A stretch of DNA of 45,289 nt. Origin: Myxococcales bacterium (GTDB lineage: Bacteria; Myxococcota; Myxococcia; Myxococcales; Myxococcaceae). Shown piece by piece: positions 8,586 to 16,870 of this stretch. Position numbers and translations under genes: made by a program. The stretch is taken from positions 1 through 45,289 of the forward strand of contig PMBV01000350.1 of the NCBI GenBank assembly GCA_003153055.1, read 5' to 3'. Below the pieces are notes generated by a model. That model saw nothing but the letters and a program-made list of their open reading frames with translations. It had not been told where the DNA came from and ran no database searches. Position 1 is the first letter of the stretch. Each line of letters starts with the position of its first letter.

Positions 8586-10295
8586 TCACGAGCCGAAGCC
8601 GGGGAGCAGCTCGAGCGCCAGGAGCGCCGCGATCAGCGCCGCGAGGGCGATCGCCACCGCGCCGATCATCAGGGTTCGATTACGAGAGAAACCCTGGTCC
8701 TCTCGGAAATCGGGAGTAGGTGGCGGCACCGCGGCCCGGAGCGGCTCATAGGGCCGAGGCCGCGAGGCCGGGGGCGCCCAAAGGTCTGGCTCCGATGGCG
8801 GCCCACCCCGCTCACCTTCACCTGGCAGCCCTGAGACCGTCTCGTCGGTGACCTCCCGAACGGGCGGACGAACCGTCGGCGTCGATGGGCGCGGAGGCAA
8901 AAGGTGGCGCGCTCCTGCGTCGGTGACTGGCTCCGGGACCACGGGCGTCCGCGCGCGCCAAGCGAGCCTCGACCTCATCTCGCGGATCTCCGCGGGGAGC
9001 GTCGCGGCGGGTATGGTCTTCGCGTAGGAGTCGTCTTCGTCGTCCTCCGGGAGCGGCGTCAAGTTGATGGTGCGAGGCACCAACGTCGCGAAAGTGGTCG
9101 GCGGCGGGGGCTGGGGCCGCGGGCTGGGGCTCGACATCATCGGGGCCTTGGGGCGACCGCGAGACGGCGTGGTCTTCACCTCGGGCTCCACCGGGCTGTA
9201 CGGCGCGAGACCCGGCTGAGTCCCGACAGGCACCGGCTGGGCGGCTGGCACCTGCGGAGAGAGGTCGGTCGACTGGCGCTCGGCGGCCGCCTTCATCTTC
9301 GCGATGATGGTGTCGACCCGAACTTCGCCGGTGCTCTCCGAGCCCATGGCCGCTTCGAGAACTCTCCGGGTCTCTGCCCGTCGTTCGGCGAAGTGTCGAA
9401 CCACCAACTCTCCGCTCTCCTCGGGGTGCCAGATGGCTCCGGGGGCGGCGCGCTCCAAGGCCCGGGCCAGCTCGAGCGCGGTGGCGAAGCGGGCCTCTCG
9501 GTCCTTCTTGAGGGCGCGGAGGACGACGGCGTCGAGGTCTGCCGATATCAGCGAATTCCACTTGCTGGGTGGCGCGACATCGGCCCGCAGCGCCGCCATC
9601 ATCCCTTCCTCGGCATTTCTCCCGTGGAAGAGCCTCAGCCCGGTCAGACACTCATGAAGCACGACCCCCAGAGAGAAGATGTCCGAGCGGTGGTCCAGCG
9701 GCTCCCCGCGGATCTGCTCTGGAGACATGTACCCCGAGGTGCCCTTCACCATGCCCGCCGAAGTCCGCCCGCTGCGCCCCATGGCCTTGGCGATGCCGAA
9801 GTCGAGGAGCTTCGTCACTCCCTCGTACGTCACCATCACGTTCTTCTCGGCCACGTCGCGATGAATGACGATCTGCCGACGACCCCGCGCGTCGACGAAG
9901 GTGTGGGCGTAGTGAAGGGCAAGGGCCGTGTCGCGCACCGCCGCGAGAGTGAAGCCGATGGGAATGGGCTCCTTGGCCTGCCGACAGGCCCGCGCCATCT
10001 CGACCAGGGTGCACCCCTGAACGAATTCCATCGCCATGAAAAGCACGTCGTCGGACGTGTCGAGCTCGAAGACCTGAGCGATGTGCGGGTGGTTGAAGGC
10101 GGCGGTGATGCGGGCCTCCTCGAGGAACATGCGCACGAAGTCCTCTTCACCGACGATGTCGGGGAGGATCATCTTCAAGACGACGAGCTTGTTGAAACCC
10201 CCCATGCCGTGCTGGGCGGCAAGGAAGATCTGACTCATGCCGCCGGTCGAGATGCGGCACAAGACGTCGTATTTCCCGAGCTGGCGCCGATCCAT
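8586..10295 (-). CDS. Ser/Thr protein kinase with C-terminal membrane anchor
   Basis: 569 residues from the ATG that begins MDRRQLGKYDVL; an in-frame GTG at 10334 would add 13 residues, and no clear ribosome site decides between them. It is a Hanks-type kinase: Gly-rich loop ISTGGMSQIF, catalytic Lys in VVLKMIL, catalytic loop HRDVAEKNVMV, DFG motif in LLDFGIA, activation segment GTSGYMSPEQ, and DHRSDIFSLG. The catalytic loop has VAEKN in place of LKPEN, a form common in myxobacterial kinases. Residues ~285-540 are a Pro-rich, low-complexity linker, and the last ~25 residues are one hydrophobic helix, so the kinase should face the cytoplasm. It is divergent from dnaN across ~150 bases. Substrates unknown. 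Confidence 0.9.
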   Translation of the reverse strand: MDRRQLGKYDVLCRISTGGMSQIFLAAQHGMGGFNKLVVLKMILPDIVGEEDFVRMFLEEARITAAFNHPHIAQVFELDTSDDVLFMAMEFVQGCTLVEMARACRQAKEPIPIGFTLAAVRDTALALHYAHTFVDARGRRQIVIHRDVAEKNVMVTYEGVTKLLDFGIAKAMGRSGRTSAGMVKGTSGYMSPEQIRGEPLDHRSDIFSLGVVLHECLTGLRLFHGRNAEEGMMAALRADVAPPSKWNSLISADLDAVVLRALKKDREARFATALELARALERAAPGAIWHPEESGELVVRHFAERRAETRRVLEAAMGSESTGEVRVDTIIAKMKAAAERQSTDLSPQVPAAQPVPVGTQPGLAPYSPVEPEVKTTPSRGRPKAPMMSSPSPRPQPPPPTTFATLVPRTINLTPLPEDDEDDSYAKTIPAATLPAEIREMRSRLAWRARTPVVPEPVTDAGARHLLPPRPSTPTVRPPVREVTDETVSGLPGEGERGGPPSEPDLWAPPASRPRPYEPLRAAVPPPTPDFREDQGFSRNRTLMIGAVAIALAALIAALLALELLPGFGS

Positions 10296-10447
10296 CGGCG
10301 TGCTGGGAGCGATGAATGGGCTGGGACCTGCCACGGGACGGCACGGAGTCTACACGCGCCGGGCCGCACGTCGCCTTTTCTGGTTCGTCGCCTGAGGTGG
10401 AGAGCAGCCTTGAAGGGCCCTATTGGGCGGGTTACACCGCGCCTGTC

Positions 10448-11554
10448 ATGGAATTTCGGATCGCTGCCGATGAGCTGAAGAAGGCCCTCCTCCGCGCCCA
10501 GGGCATCGTCGAGCGCAAGGCGACCATGCCGATTCTGTCGAACGTGCTCGTGACCGCCGGAAAGGGCGGCATCACCGTCACGGCGTTCGACCTCGACATC
10601 GGCATCGTGAGCGAGCACCAGGCCGAGGTCGCCAAGGCCGGTGCCATCACGGTGTCGGCGCGCACCTTGCTCGACATCGTGAGCTTCGTGCCCGACGCGC
10701 AGGTGTCGGTGAAGAAGCTGCCCAACAACTACGCCGAAATCACCTCGGGCGCGGCGCACTACAAAATCGTCGGCATGGCCCCCGAGGAGTACCCCAAGCT
10801 CCCTCGAGAAGACGCGTCGAACCTGGTCAAGCTGTCGGGCCCGACGTTGCTCGAGATGGTGCGCAAGACGGCGTATGCCATCTCGAACGACGAGACGCGC
10901 TACATCTTGAACGGCGTCTTCTTCGAGCCCCGCGAGGCCGGCCGGGTGCGCATGGTGGCGACCGACGGCCACCGGCTCTCGCTCGTCGACCGCGAGCTGG
11001 TGGGTGACTTCAAGCTGAAGTCCGGCGTCATCATTCCTAAGAAGGGGCTCTTTGAGCTCAAGCGGTTGCTCGACGAGGCGCCCGACGCAGAATGCCAGCT
11101 CGGTTTCGCCGACAGCTCGGCGCTGTTCAAGAAGCCGGGCCTGTCGATGGTGATGCGCCTCATCGACGGCCAGTTCCCCGAGTACCAGCGGGTGATTCCC
11201 AAGGAGGGCGAGAAGCAGGTGCTCATCAATCGCGGCCGCCTGGCCGACTCGCTCAAGCGCATCTCGCTGCTGTCAGCCGACAAGTCGAGCGCGGTGAGGC
11301 TGTCCTTGTCCGAGAACCTCCTGCGCATCACTGCCTCCAACCCGGACCTCGGAGAGGCGAAGGACGACCTCGAGGTCGCGTACCGTGGAGCCGCCCTCAC
11401 GGTGGGCTTCAACGCCCGCTACATTCTCGACGTGCTGGCCTCGATGGATGGCGACGAAGTCACCCTCGAGCTGGGCGACGAGCACAGCCCTGGCGTCATC
11501 CACGCCCCTGGAGACCGCTCGTACACCGGCGTCGTGATGCCGATGCGGGTCTGA
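10448..11554 (+). CDS. dnaN: DNA polymerase III beta subunit (sliding clamp)
   Basis: 368 residues, the usual clamp length. ATG at 10448 begins MEFRIAADELKKALLRAQ, the typical DnaN N-terminus; upstream in-frame codons are not expected to be used. The protein contains RKATMPILSNVL in domain 1, TDGHRLSLVDREL (the conserved ATDGHRL motif) at the domain 1/2 boundary, FPEYQRVIP in domain 2, and the C-terminal signature YTGVVMPMRV. DnaN forms a ring dimer that tethers replicative polymerase to DNA. In many bacteria it sits in a dnaA-dnaN-recF operon; here neither partner is present, and the neighbours are a kinase and an oxidoreductase. Confidence 0.97.
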   Translation: MEFRIAADELKKALLRAQGIVERKATMPILSNVLVTAGKGGITVTAFDLDIGIVSEHQAEVAKAGAITVSARTLLDIVSFVPDAQVSVKKLPNNYAEITSGAAHYKIVGMAPEEYPKLPREDASNLVKLSGPTLLEMVRKTAYAISNDETRYILNGVFFEPREAGRVRMVATDGHRLSLVDRELVGDFKLKSGVIIPKKGLFELKRLLDEAPDAECQLGFADSSALFKKPGLSMVMRLIDGQFPEYQRVIPKEGEKQVLINRGRLADSLKRISLLSADKSSAVRLSLSENLLRITASNPDLGEAKDDLEVAYRGAALTVGFNARYILDVLASMDGDEVTLELGDEHSPGVIHAPGDRSYTGVVMPMRV

Positions 11555-11578
11555 CGAGGGCCGTCGCGGCCTGAAGGC

Positions 11579-12571
11579 CTACCACCGGAGCACGAGCTTC
11601 CCATTCACCTGCCCCTGGGCGAGGAGCACATGCGCCTCCGCGGCCTCTTTCCATGGGAAGACCGCGTGGAGCCGGGGCCGCAGCTCACCTCGGGCGGCCA
11701 GCGAGAAGAGGTGCGCGAGCGCCTCGCGGTACCAGGTCGGTTCACGCCTGATGAGGCCGGGGACGCCGCAGACGGTCGCCCGGCGACGGCCTCCGAGGAC
11801 TTTCTTGGCCCCGAGGGAGAGCAGGCCACGCACCATCGGACCGAGCCCCCCATCGATGGACGGGCTGAACCCGTAGCTGACCAGCGTGCCCTCGGGCCCG
11901 AGCGCCTTCCAGCAGGCCTCGAGGGAGCTGCCTCCGAAGGCATCGAAGGCCGCGTCGACACCGCCCGGCTCGAGCTCCCTCAGGCGGTGGAGCCAATCTC
12001 CTCGGCGCTCCAAGGGGACACCGCCAAGCGCTCGCACCGTTTCCAGCCGTGGCCCCGAGGCGGTCCCATAGACCTTGACCCCCAGGCCTCGCGCGAGCTC
12101 GAGGAGCGCGGTGCCCACGCCTCCCGCGGCCCCGTGAATCAGCACCGACTGACCTCGGCTCGGGCTGGCCGCCTTGGTCAGCAGCGCCCAGGCGGTGAGT
12201 GAGTTGAGCGGGAGCACAGCGGCGGTCTCATCGGGGACCTCGGCCGGAACCGGGACAGCCCAGCGTGCGTCGAGGCACAACACGCCACGGTACGCGCCCA
12301 AGCTGGGGAGCATTCCTGCGACTCGCTCACCGACGGACACCGTGCGCACCTCGGGCCCGACGGCCGCGACGGTGCCCAGGAACTCATAGCCGGGAGAGAA
12401 CGGCCGGCGTGGCGCGAGGGGGTAGCCACCTCGCACGGCCATCACGTCGGCGAAGCCCACGCCGGAGTACTTCACCTCGACGATGACCTCGGCGGCCCGG
12501 GGCTCGGGCACCTCGACCGTCCTCGACTCCATGCAGCCCCAGCTCTCGACCAACAGTGCACTCGCACGCAC
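11579..12571 (-). CDS. MDR-superfamily oxidoreductase (quinone-oxidoreductase-like)
   Basis: 330 residues, GTG start preceded by AAGGAG. N-terminal GroES-like domain (FSPGYEFLGTVAAVG near 58-72) and a Rossmann domain with the nucleotide-binding motif HGAAGGVGTALLELA near 150-165. The Cys/His catalytic zinc ligands and the structural-zinc Cys cluster of true zinc alcohol dehydrogenases are not visible. It therefore best fits the zinc-independent NADPH quinone oxidoreductase/enoyl reductase branch. Substrate unknown. Convergent with dnaN (24-base gap); upstream lies a 513-base gene-free stretch with a dispersed repeat. Confidence 0.82.
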   Translation of the reverse strand: MRASALLVESWGCMESRTVEVPEPRAAEVIVEVKYSGVGFADVMAVRGGYPLAPRRPFSPGYEFLGTVAAVGPEVRTVSVGERVAGMLPSLGAYRGVLCLDARWAVPVPAEVPDETAAVLPLNSLTAWALLTKAASPSRGQSVLIHGAAGGVGTALLELARGLGVKVYGTASGPRLETVRALGGVPLERRGDWLHRLRELEPGGVDAAFDAFGGSSLEACWKALGPEGTLVSYGFSPSIDGGLGPMVRGLLSLGAKKVLGGRRRATVCGVPGLIRREPTWYREALAHLFSLAARGELRPRLHAVFPWKEAAEAHVLLAQGQVNGKLVLRW

Positions 12572-12721
12572 GGTAGCTCCTTGGTTTCAACCCACTCACT
12601 GTACGAAGCGCGGGTGGGCTGCGCATTCACCCAGGCGCAGAAGCTCGGGCTCGCCGTCTGGGAGCTTCCCATGCGGGAAGCGTCGGACACTCCTGGCGGG
12701 ACGCAAGGCCGGCGCTGGGCT

Positions 12722-13008
12722 GAGTCCACCAGTGTCCTCGACCGGCAGAGGGCCGAAGACCGAGGGCATTGCCTGAACCCTGAAGCTCCCGAGTCAGAGT
12801 GAACGAGTGCGGTGGTGGAGGCCGGAACGAGCCGCCACGCCCAGCCAGCGTTGAGCCACCCAGGAGACCAACGTAGGCAGGGCGGTCGTCCCAGGGCCCC
12901 GCGGCCCTGAGAGCGGGCCCCCCTCGCCCGGCGGGGGAGGGGCGGGGGAGAGTGGGGGAACGAACGCCCAGACTGAAGCTCGTCCACTGCGGACGAGAGG
13001 TGCCTCAG
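12722..13008 (+). repeat. Dispersed intergenic repeat, copy A
   Basis: This copy shares many long blocks with two copies near 34.3-34.9 kb: a 20-base core accgagggcattgcctgaac (12759-12778), the block around 12893-12960 (ccccgcggccctgagagcggg, then a C-rich and G-rich run), and the end block gcggacgagaggtgcctcag ending near 13008. It lies entirely between genes. Open frames across it give Arg/Pro/Ser-rich peptides that also recur at the other copies, which explains why it can look like a protein. No transposase or terminal duplication is evident. Confidence 0.8.
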
Positions 13009-13029
13009 GCTCACTTCGTGTCCATCAAC

Positions 13030-13058
13030 TTGAGCCCCATCATTTACATTTGCATTTT
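13030..13058 (+). promoter_or_regulatory. Candidate promoter of the cytochrome oxidase operon
   Basis: A strikingly AT-rich patch (about 13036-13070) in otherwise GC-rich DNA precedes the operon. TTGAGC (13030-13035) and CATTTT (13053-13058) are 17 bases apart, 27 bases before the GTG of the cytochrome c gene. A short GCAT...ATGC inverted pair (13052-13068) overlaps the -10 region. Assignment is by pattern only. Confidence 0.35.
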
Positions 13059-13084
13059 CAATTGATGCGCGTCAAACGTACGAC

Positions 13085-13723
13085 GTGTCCACACGAGCAA
13101 ACCTCCTCATAGGGCTGATGCTGGGGTCTACCGGGTGTTCGACGCACCCAGAGGGCTCCGCGTCGACTCTGCCGGGAGACGAGCTCTTCGCCGCTTGCGC
13201 CGCATGCCATGGCCCCAAGGGCGACGGGAACGCGATGTTCAGGGCTCCAGCCATCGCCGGCTTGCCGGCCTGGTACGTGGAGGCCCAGCTGTGGAAGTTC
13301 CGCACCGGCGCGCGTGGGGCCCACCCAGACGACGTCGACGGCCTCCGTATGCGGCCCATGTCCCGCCAGTTGATGAACCCCGCCGAGGTGAAGGGGGTCG
13401 CCGAGTACGTCGCCGCGCTGACACCCGTGAAGGTGGCCGCGACGCTGACGGGAGGCGACCCGAAGGCCGGCGCGGCATCGTGGCCGGTCTGCCTCGCGTG
13501 CCACGGTCCCGACGGGAGGGGGCAGCAGACGATGAATGCCCCGCCCCTCGCTGGGCAGGCCGACTGGTACCTCCTCGCCCAGCTGAAGAAGTTCAAGGCG
13601 GGCGTCCGCGGCACCAACCCCCGAGACACGACGGGAGCCACCATGCGTCCGATGTCGATGACGCTCGTCGACGAGCAGGCGATGAAGAACGTCGTCGCTC
13701 ACATCTCGACGTTTCCTCGCTGA
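13085..13723 (+). CDS. Diheme cytochrome c (c4-like), probably lipid-anchored
   Basis: 212 residues, GTG start. The N-terminus ends in GSTGC with Cys18, a plausible though non-ideal lipobox. Two tandem class-I cytochrome c domains each have a heme-binding motif: CAACH (C38, C41, H42) and CLACH (C136, C139, H140). Each is followed by a conserved GLPAWYVEAQLWKF or GQADWYLLAQLKKF segment and a Met in the RPMS motif that would be the distal ligand. This two-domain layout is that of cytochrome c4. As first gene of the oxidase operon, it probably delivers electrons to the CuA centre of CoxB in the periplasm. Confidence 0.88.
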   Translation: MSTRANLLIGLMLGSTGCSTHPEGSASTLPGDELFAACAACHGPKGDGNAMFRAPAIAGLPAWYVEAQLWKFRTGARGAHPDDVDGLRMRPMSRQLMNPAEVKGVAEYVAALTPVKVAATLTGGDPKAGAASWPVCLACHGPDGRGQQTMNAPPLAGQADWYLLAQLKKFKAGVRGTNPRDTTGATMRPMSMTLVDEQAMKNVVAHISTFPR

Positions 13724-13738
13724 AGAAGGAGGCGCTCG

Positions 13739-13861
13739 ATGGCCGACCAACCGTTGACCCCAGCTGAGGCCTCCGACCGGCTGGCCCGCACCATCTTCCT
13801 CCTGGCAGTCGGAGGCGCGCTCGCCTTCGTCTCCCTGGTCGCCATCTTCGTCTTGAGGTGA
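13739..13861 (+). CDS. Small single-span membrane protein of the oxidase operon
   Basis: 40 residues, ATG start with AAGAAGGAGG (about 13723-13732) well placed upstream. The N-terminal ~17 residues are polar, and residues ~19-39 form one hydrophobic helix (TIFLLAVGGALAFVSLVAIF), ending one Arg before the stop. It is too small for most gene finders. It lies between cytochrome c and coxB with only 15 and 4 bases of spacing, so it is probably a small accessory or assembly subunit of the oxidase. No family recognised. Confidence 0.7.
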   Translation: MADQPLTPAEASDRLARTIFLLAVGGALAFVSLVAIFVLR

Positions 13862-13865
13862 GTCG

Positions 13866-14570
13866 ATGATCTCCAAATACGTCGAGTCAGCCTCCAGCTA
13901 CGCCCCCGACGTCGACGCGCTCATCCTCGTCATCGCGCTGGTGGTGGGCTTCTGGTTCCTGGTGGCCGAGGTGGTGCTCCTGGGGCTCGTCTTCCGCTTC
14001 ACCGAAAGAGAGGGCGTGAAGGCGAAGTATGTGAGCGGCGAGGACCACAGAGAGAAGCGCTGGGTCTCGCTGCCCCACTTCGCCACGCTCTTCTTCGACG
14101 TGCTCATCATCGTCGGGGCGCTGCGGGTGTGGAGCGAGGTGAAGATGAACATGCCTCAGGCCGACGAGACGGTGCGCGTCATCGCCCAGCAGTGGGCGTG
14201 GACCTTCGTTCACCCGGGCCCCGACGGGAAGCTCGATACCCCCGACGACATTCGCACCATCGATGAGCTGCACGTCGAGAAGGGCAAGACGTACCACTTC
14301 GAGCTGACCAGCCGCGACGTCCTGCACAGCTTCTCGGTGCCAGTGTTCCGCTTGAAGCAAGACGCCGTCCCCGGGCGAATCATCAAAGGCTGGTTCAGGC
14401 CCACGCTCACTGGGCAGTTCGACATTCAGTGCGTCGAAATCTGCGGCATCGGCCACGCCCTGATGCCGGGCCGTATCGTCATCGAAGACTCCGACGCCCA
14501 CGCCGCCTGGCTTCTCGCCAACACGCCTTTGACAGCCCGCGCGCCGACCAGCCCGGGAGGCCAGCCATGA
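13866..14570 (+). CDS. coxB: Cytochrome c oxidase subunit II (CuA)
   Basis: 234 residues. Two hydrophobic segments (about 18-42 and 75-92) are followed by a periplasmic cupredoxin domain. The QQWAWTF motif near 103-109 is the aromatic electron-entry site. All CuA ligands are present: His154 in VLHSFSVP, then CVEICGIGHALM with Cys189, Glu191, Cys193, His197 and Met200. No cytochrome c domain is fused, in agreement with a separate cytochrome c gene upstream. Its stop overlaps the coxA start (ATGA at 14567-14570). It receives electrons from cytochrome c and passes them to heme a in CoxA. Confidence 0.96.
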   Translation: MISKYVESASSYAPDVDALILVIALVVGFWFLVAEVVLLGLVFRFTEREGVKAKYVSGEDHREKRWVSLPHFATLFFDVLIIVGALRVWSEVKMNMPQADETVRVIAQQWAWTFVHPGPDGKLDTPDDIRTIDELHVEKGKTYHFELTSRDVLHSFSVPVFRLKQDAVPGRIIKGWFRPTLTGQFDIQCVEICGIGHALMPGRIVIEDSDAHAAWLLANTPLTARAPTSPGGQP

Positions 14571-16285
14571 GAGAGACCACCGAATCGCCCCAGCACTCCC
14601 ACGAGGACCAACCCCAGACCCACCACGAGCGCCCCGGTTTCTTCCGCCGGTACTTCTGGTCGACGGATCACAAGATCATCGGCTTCCAGTACCTCTTCAC
14701 AGGCATGGCGATGGCGCTGGTCGGAGGCTTCACAGTCTACGCCTTCCGCATGCAGCTCGCGTTCCCGGGGCAGAGTGTGCCCGGCTGGGGGCGGGTGACG
14801 GCGTCGGACTACAACGCCCTCGTCACCACCCACGGCTCAGTGATGATTTTCTGGGTCGCCATGCCGGTGCTCATCGCCGCCCTGGGGAACTACCTCATCC
14901 CCCTGATGATCGGCTGTGATGACATGGTGTTCCCTCGCATCAACCGGCTCTCGTACCAGCTGTTCCTCATCAGCGCGTTGGTGCTCCTCGGCTCCTTCCT
15001 GGTGCAAGGCGGGGCCTTCGGAGGCGCGTGGACCTCGTACCCTCCCCTCTCGGCCAAACCCCAATACAACCTCACACCGGCAGGGGCCTCGCTGTGGCTG
15101 GGGGCGGTGGCGCTGGAGTTCGTCGCCTTCCTCCTCGGCGGCATCAACTTCGTCACCACCGTGATGAACAGCCGGGCCCCGGGCATGAAGATGTTCGACA
15201 TCCCCATCGTGGTGTGGATGATCATCATCGCCTCCATCCTCTTCATGGCCTCGGTGGGCCCGCTGGTGGCGGGAGCGGTGATGCTCCTATTCGACCAACT
15301 GGCCGGCACCGGCTTCTTCGACCCCGCCAAGGGAGGCGACCCGGTCCTTTGGCAGCACCTCTTCTGGTTCTTCGGGCACCCCGAGGTCTACGTGGTGATG
15401 CTGCCGGCGTTCGGCATCGTGGCCGAGGTGCTCACCGTCTTCTCCCGCAAGAAGCTGTTCGCCTACAAGACGGTGCTCTACACAGCGGTGGGCACGGGCG
15501 TGCTGTCGTTCTTCGTCTGGGCGCACCACCAATTCATCGCCGGCATCGACCCGCGCATGGCGAACATCTTCAGCCTCACCACGCTGCTCATCTCGATTCC
15601 CGTGGCCGAGATGATGTTCGTCTACATCGCCACGCTGTACGGCGGCTCCATTCGCCTCGCCACCCCGATGCTGTGGGCCATCGCCTTCATCGCCGAGTTC
15701 CTCCTCGGGGGCGTGACCGGCATCTTCCTTGGCTCCGCGGGGTCCGACATCTACTTCCACGACACGTACTTCGTGCTGGCCCACTTCCACTACACGTTCT
15801 TCCCCATCGCCTTCATCTCGGTCTTCGCTGCCCTCACCCACTGGTTCCCCAAGATGTACGGGCGATTGATGAGCGAGACGTTCGGCAAGGTGCACTTCTG
15901 GGGCACCATCATTCCCTTCAACTTCATCTTCATTCCGCTCTTCTTTCTCGGAGCCCGGGGGGACCACCGCCGCATCTACGACTACTCGAACTTCCCCGAC
16001 TCGATGAGGGCGGGCATGCAAGACCTGAGAGTGCTGGCGACGCTGTCCTTGGTGGTGCTGCTCGCCTTCCAGGTCGTCTTCCTCATCAACTACTTCTACA
16101 GCATCTTCTTCGGCCCCAAAGCCCCCGAGAACCCCTGGCGCGCCAACACGCTGGAGTGGGTGGCGCCCTCCCCTCCGCCGCACGGCAACTTCCCCGAGGG
16201 TCTCCCCAACGTGTACCGCGGGCCCTATGAATACAGCCACCCTGACCGGGTCGAAGACTTCTGGCCCCAGAATGAGGCGGGCTGA
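14567..16285 (+). CDS. coxA: Cytochrome c oxidase subunit I, K-channel residues absent
   Basis: 572 residues; ATG overlaps the coxB stop. Twelve-helix heme-copper oxidase core. Heme ligands are present: THGSVM (heme a His), HFHY (heme a and a3), WAHHQF (CuB pair) and GHPEVY (CuB His271, Glu273 equivalent to R. sphaeroides E286, and Tyr275 equivalent to Y288). The D-channel entry Asp119 in DMVFPR is also kept. The helix VI-VIII K-channel is different: the position of S299 is Ala286, T359 is Val346 and K362 is Met349, with a Glu348 beside it (IPVAEMMF instead of VPTGIKxF). So it resembles an A-type oxygen reductase in most respects but should lack the usual K proton path. Alignment is by eye. 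Confidence 0.93.
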   Translation: MRETTESPQHSHEDQPQTHHERPGFFRRYFWSTDHKIIGFQYLFTGMAMALVGGFTVYAFRMQLAFPGQSVPGWGRVTASDYNALVTTHGSVMIFWVAMPVLIAALGNYLIPLMIGCDDMVFPRINRLSYQLFLISALVLLGSFLVQGGAFGGAWTSYPPLSAKPQYNLTPAGASLWLGAVALEFVAFLLGGINFVTTVMNSRAPGMKMFDIPIVVWMIIIASILFMASVGPLVAGAVMLLFDQLAGTGFFDPAKGGDPVLWQHLFWFFGHPEVYVVMLPAFGIVAEVLTVFSRKKLFAYKTVLYTAVGTGVLSFFVWAHHQFIAGIDPRMANIFSLTTLLISIPVAEMMFVYIATLYGGSIRLATPMLWAIAFIAEFLLGGVTGIFLGSAGSDIYFHDTYFVLAHFHYTFFPIAFISVFAALTHWFPKMYGRLMSETFGKVHFWGTIIPFNFIFIPLFFLGARGDHRRIYDYSNFPDSMRAGMQDLRVLATLSLVVLLAFQVVFLINYFYSIFFGPKAPENPWRANTLEWVAPSPPPHGNFPEGLPNVYRGPYEYSHPDRVEDFWPQNEAG

Positions 16286-16287
16286 CC

Positions 16288-16863
16288 ATGTCGACTCGAC
16301 CCATCGCGACGACGCGAGCGGTGACTGGCATTCCCACTGGGCGGCTGGCCGTGTGGTGGATCATCGCCTCGGAAATCGTCATCTTCGGCGGCGTGCTCGG
16401 CTCGTACATCATGCACCGCCTCGGGCACCCCGAGTGGGCGCACCAGTCCATTCATACCAACACCTGGGCCGGCGCCTTCAACACGCTGGTGCTCCTCACC
16501 AGCTCCCTGTGCGCCGTGCTCGCCCACCAGGCCGCCGAGGAGGGCGATGGCAAGAAGGCGGCCCGCTTCCTGTACCTCACCGTGCTGGGCGGGCTCACCT
16601 TCTTGACGGTGAAGGGCTTCGAGTGGAGGAGCGAGATTCACCACGGCTACACGCTCACCTCGAACACGTTTTGGTCTTTCTATTACATGGCGGCTGGCCT
16701 CCACGGCCTTCACGTCATCGCCGGCATGGTGCTGATGCTCTTCGTGGCTGCCGACGCGCGCCAGGGCCGGGAGCTGCAGCGGGTCGAGAACGTCGGCCTC
16801 TACTGGCACTTCGTGGACATCGTGTGGATATTCCTCTTCCCGCTCCTCTACATCGCCAAGTGA
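16288..16863 (+). CDS. coxC: Cytochrome c oxidase subunit III (first copy)
   Basis: 191 residues, start two bases after the coxA stop. Five hydrophobic segments, so it is the short bacterial form lacking the first two helices. It has the subunit III signatures WWIIASEIVIFGG (helix with the conserved Glu), FEW, HGLHVIAGM and YWHFVDIVWIFLFPLLY. Subunit III stabilises the D-channel of subunit I during turnover. A second subunit III gene occurs about 430 bases downstream in the same operon. Confidence 0.93.
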   Translation: MSTRPIATTRAVTGIPTGRLAVWWIIASEIVIFGGVLGSYIMHRLGHPEWAHQSIHTNTWAGAFNTLVLLTSSLCAVLAHQAAEEGDGKKAARFLYLTVLGGLTFLTVKGFEWRSEIHHGYTLTSNTFWSFYYMAAGLHGLHVIAGMVLMLFVAADARQGRELQRVENVGLYWHFVDIVWIFLFPLLYIAK

Positions 16864-16870
16864 GCCAGCC

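Noticed and set aside
8575..8605. Hairpin CCCCGGC...GCCGGGG near the kinase 3' end as a terminator
   Set aside because: It lies across the kinase stop codon and coding end, without a T-run on either strand.
11562..11574. Terminator hairpin after dnaN (GGCCG-TCG-CGGCC)
   Set aside because: The stem is only 5 bases with no T-run following, too weak in GC-rich DNA to call.
12472..13014. 180-codon minus-strand frame with a counterpart at 34832-35356
   Set aside because: The two share peptide sequence only because both run through the dispersed repeat; composition is Arg/Pro/Ser-rich and neither has a convincing start or family.
14567..16285. Subunit I as a nitric oxide reductase
   Set aside because: The K-channel loss fits, but the cross-link Tyr275, CuA-bearing subunit II, CoxC and CoxD all fit an oxygen reductase better. 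Kept as an alternative only.
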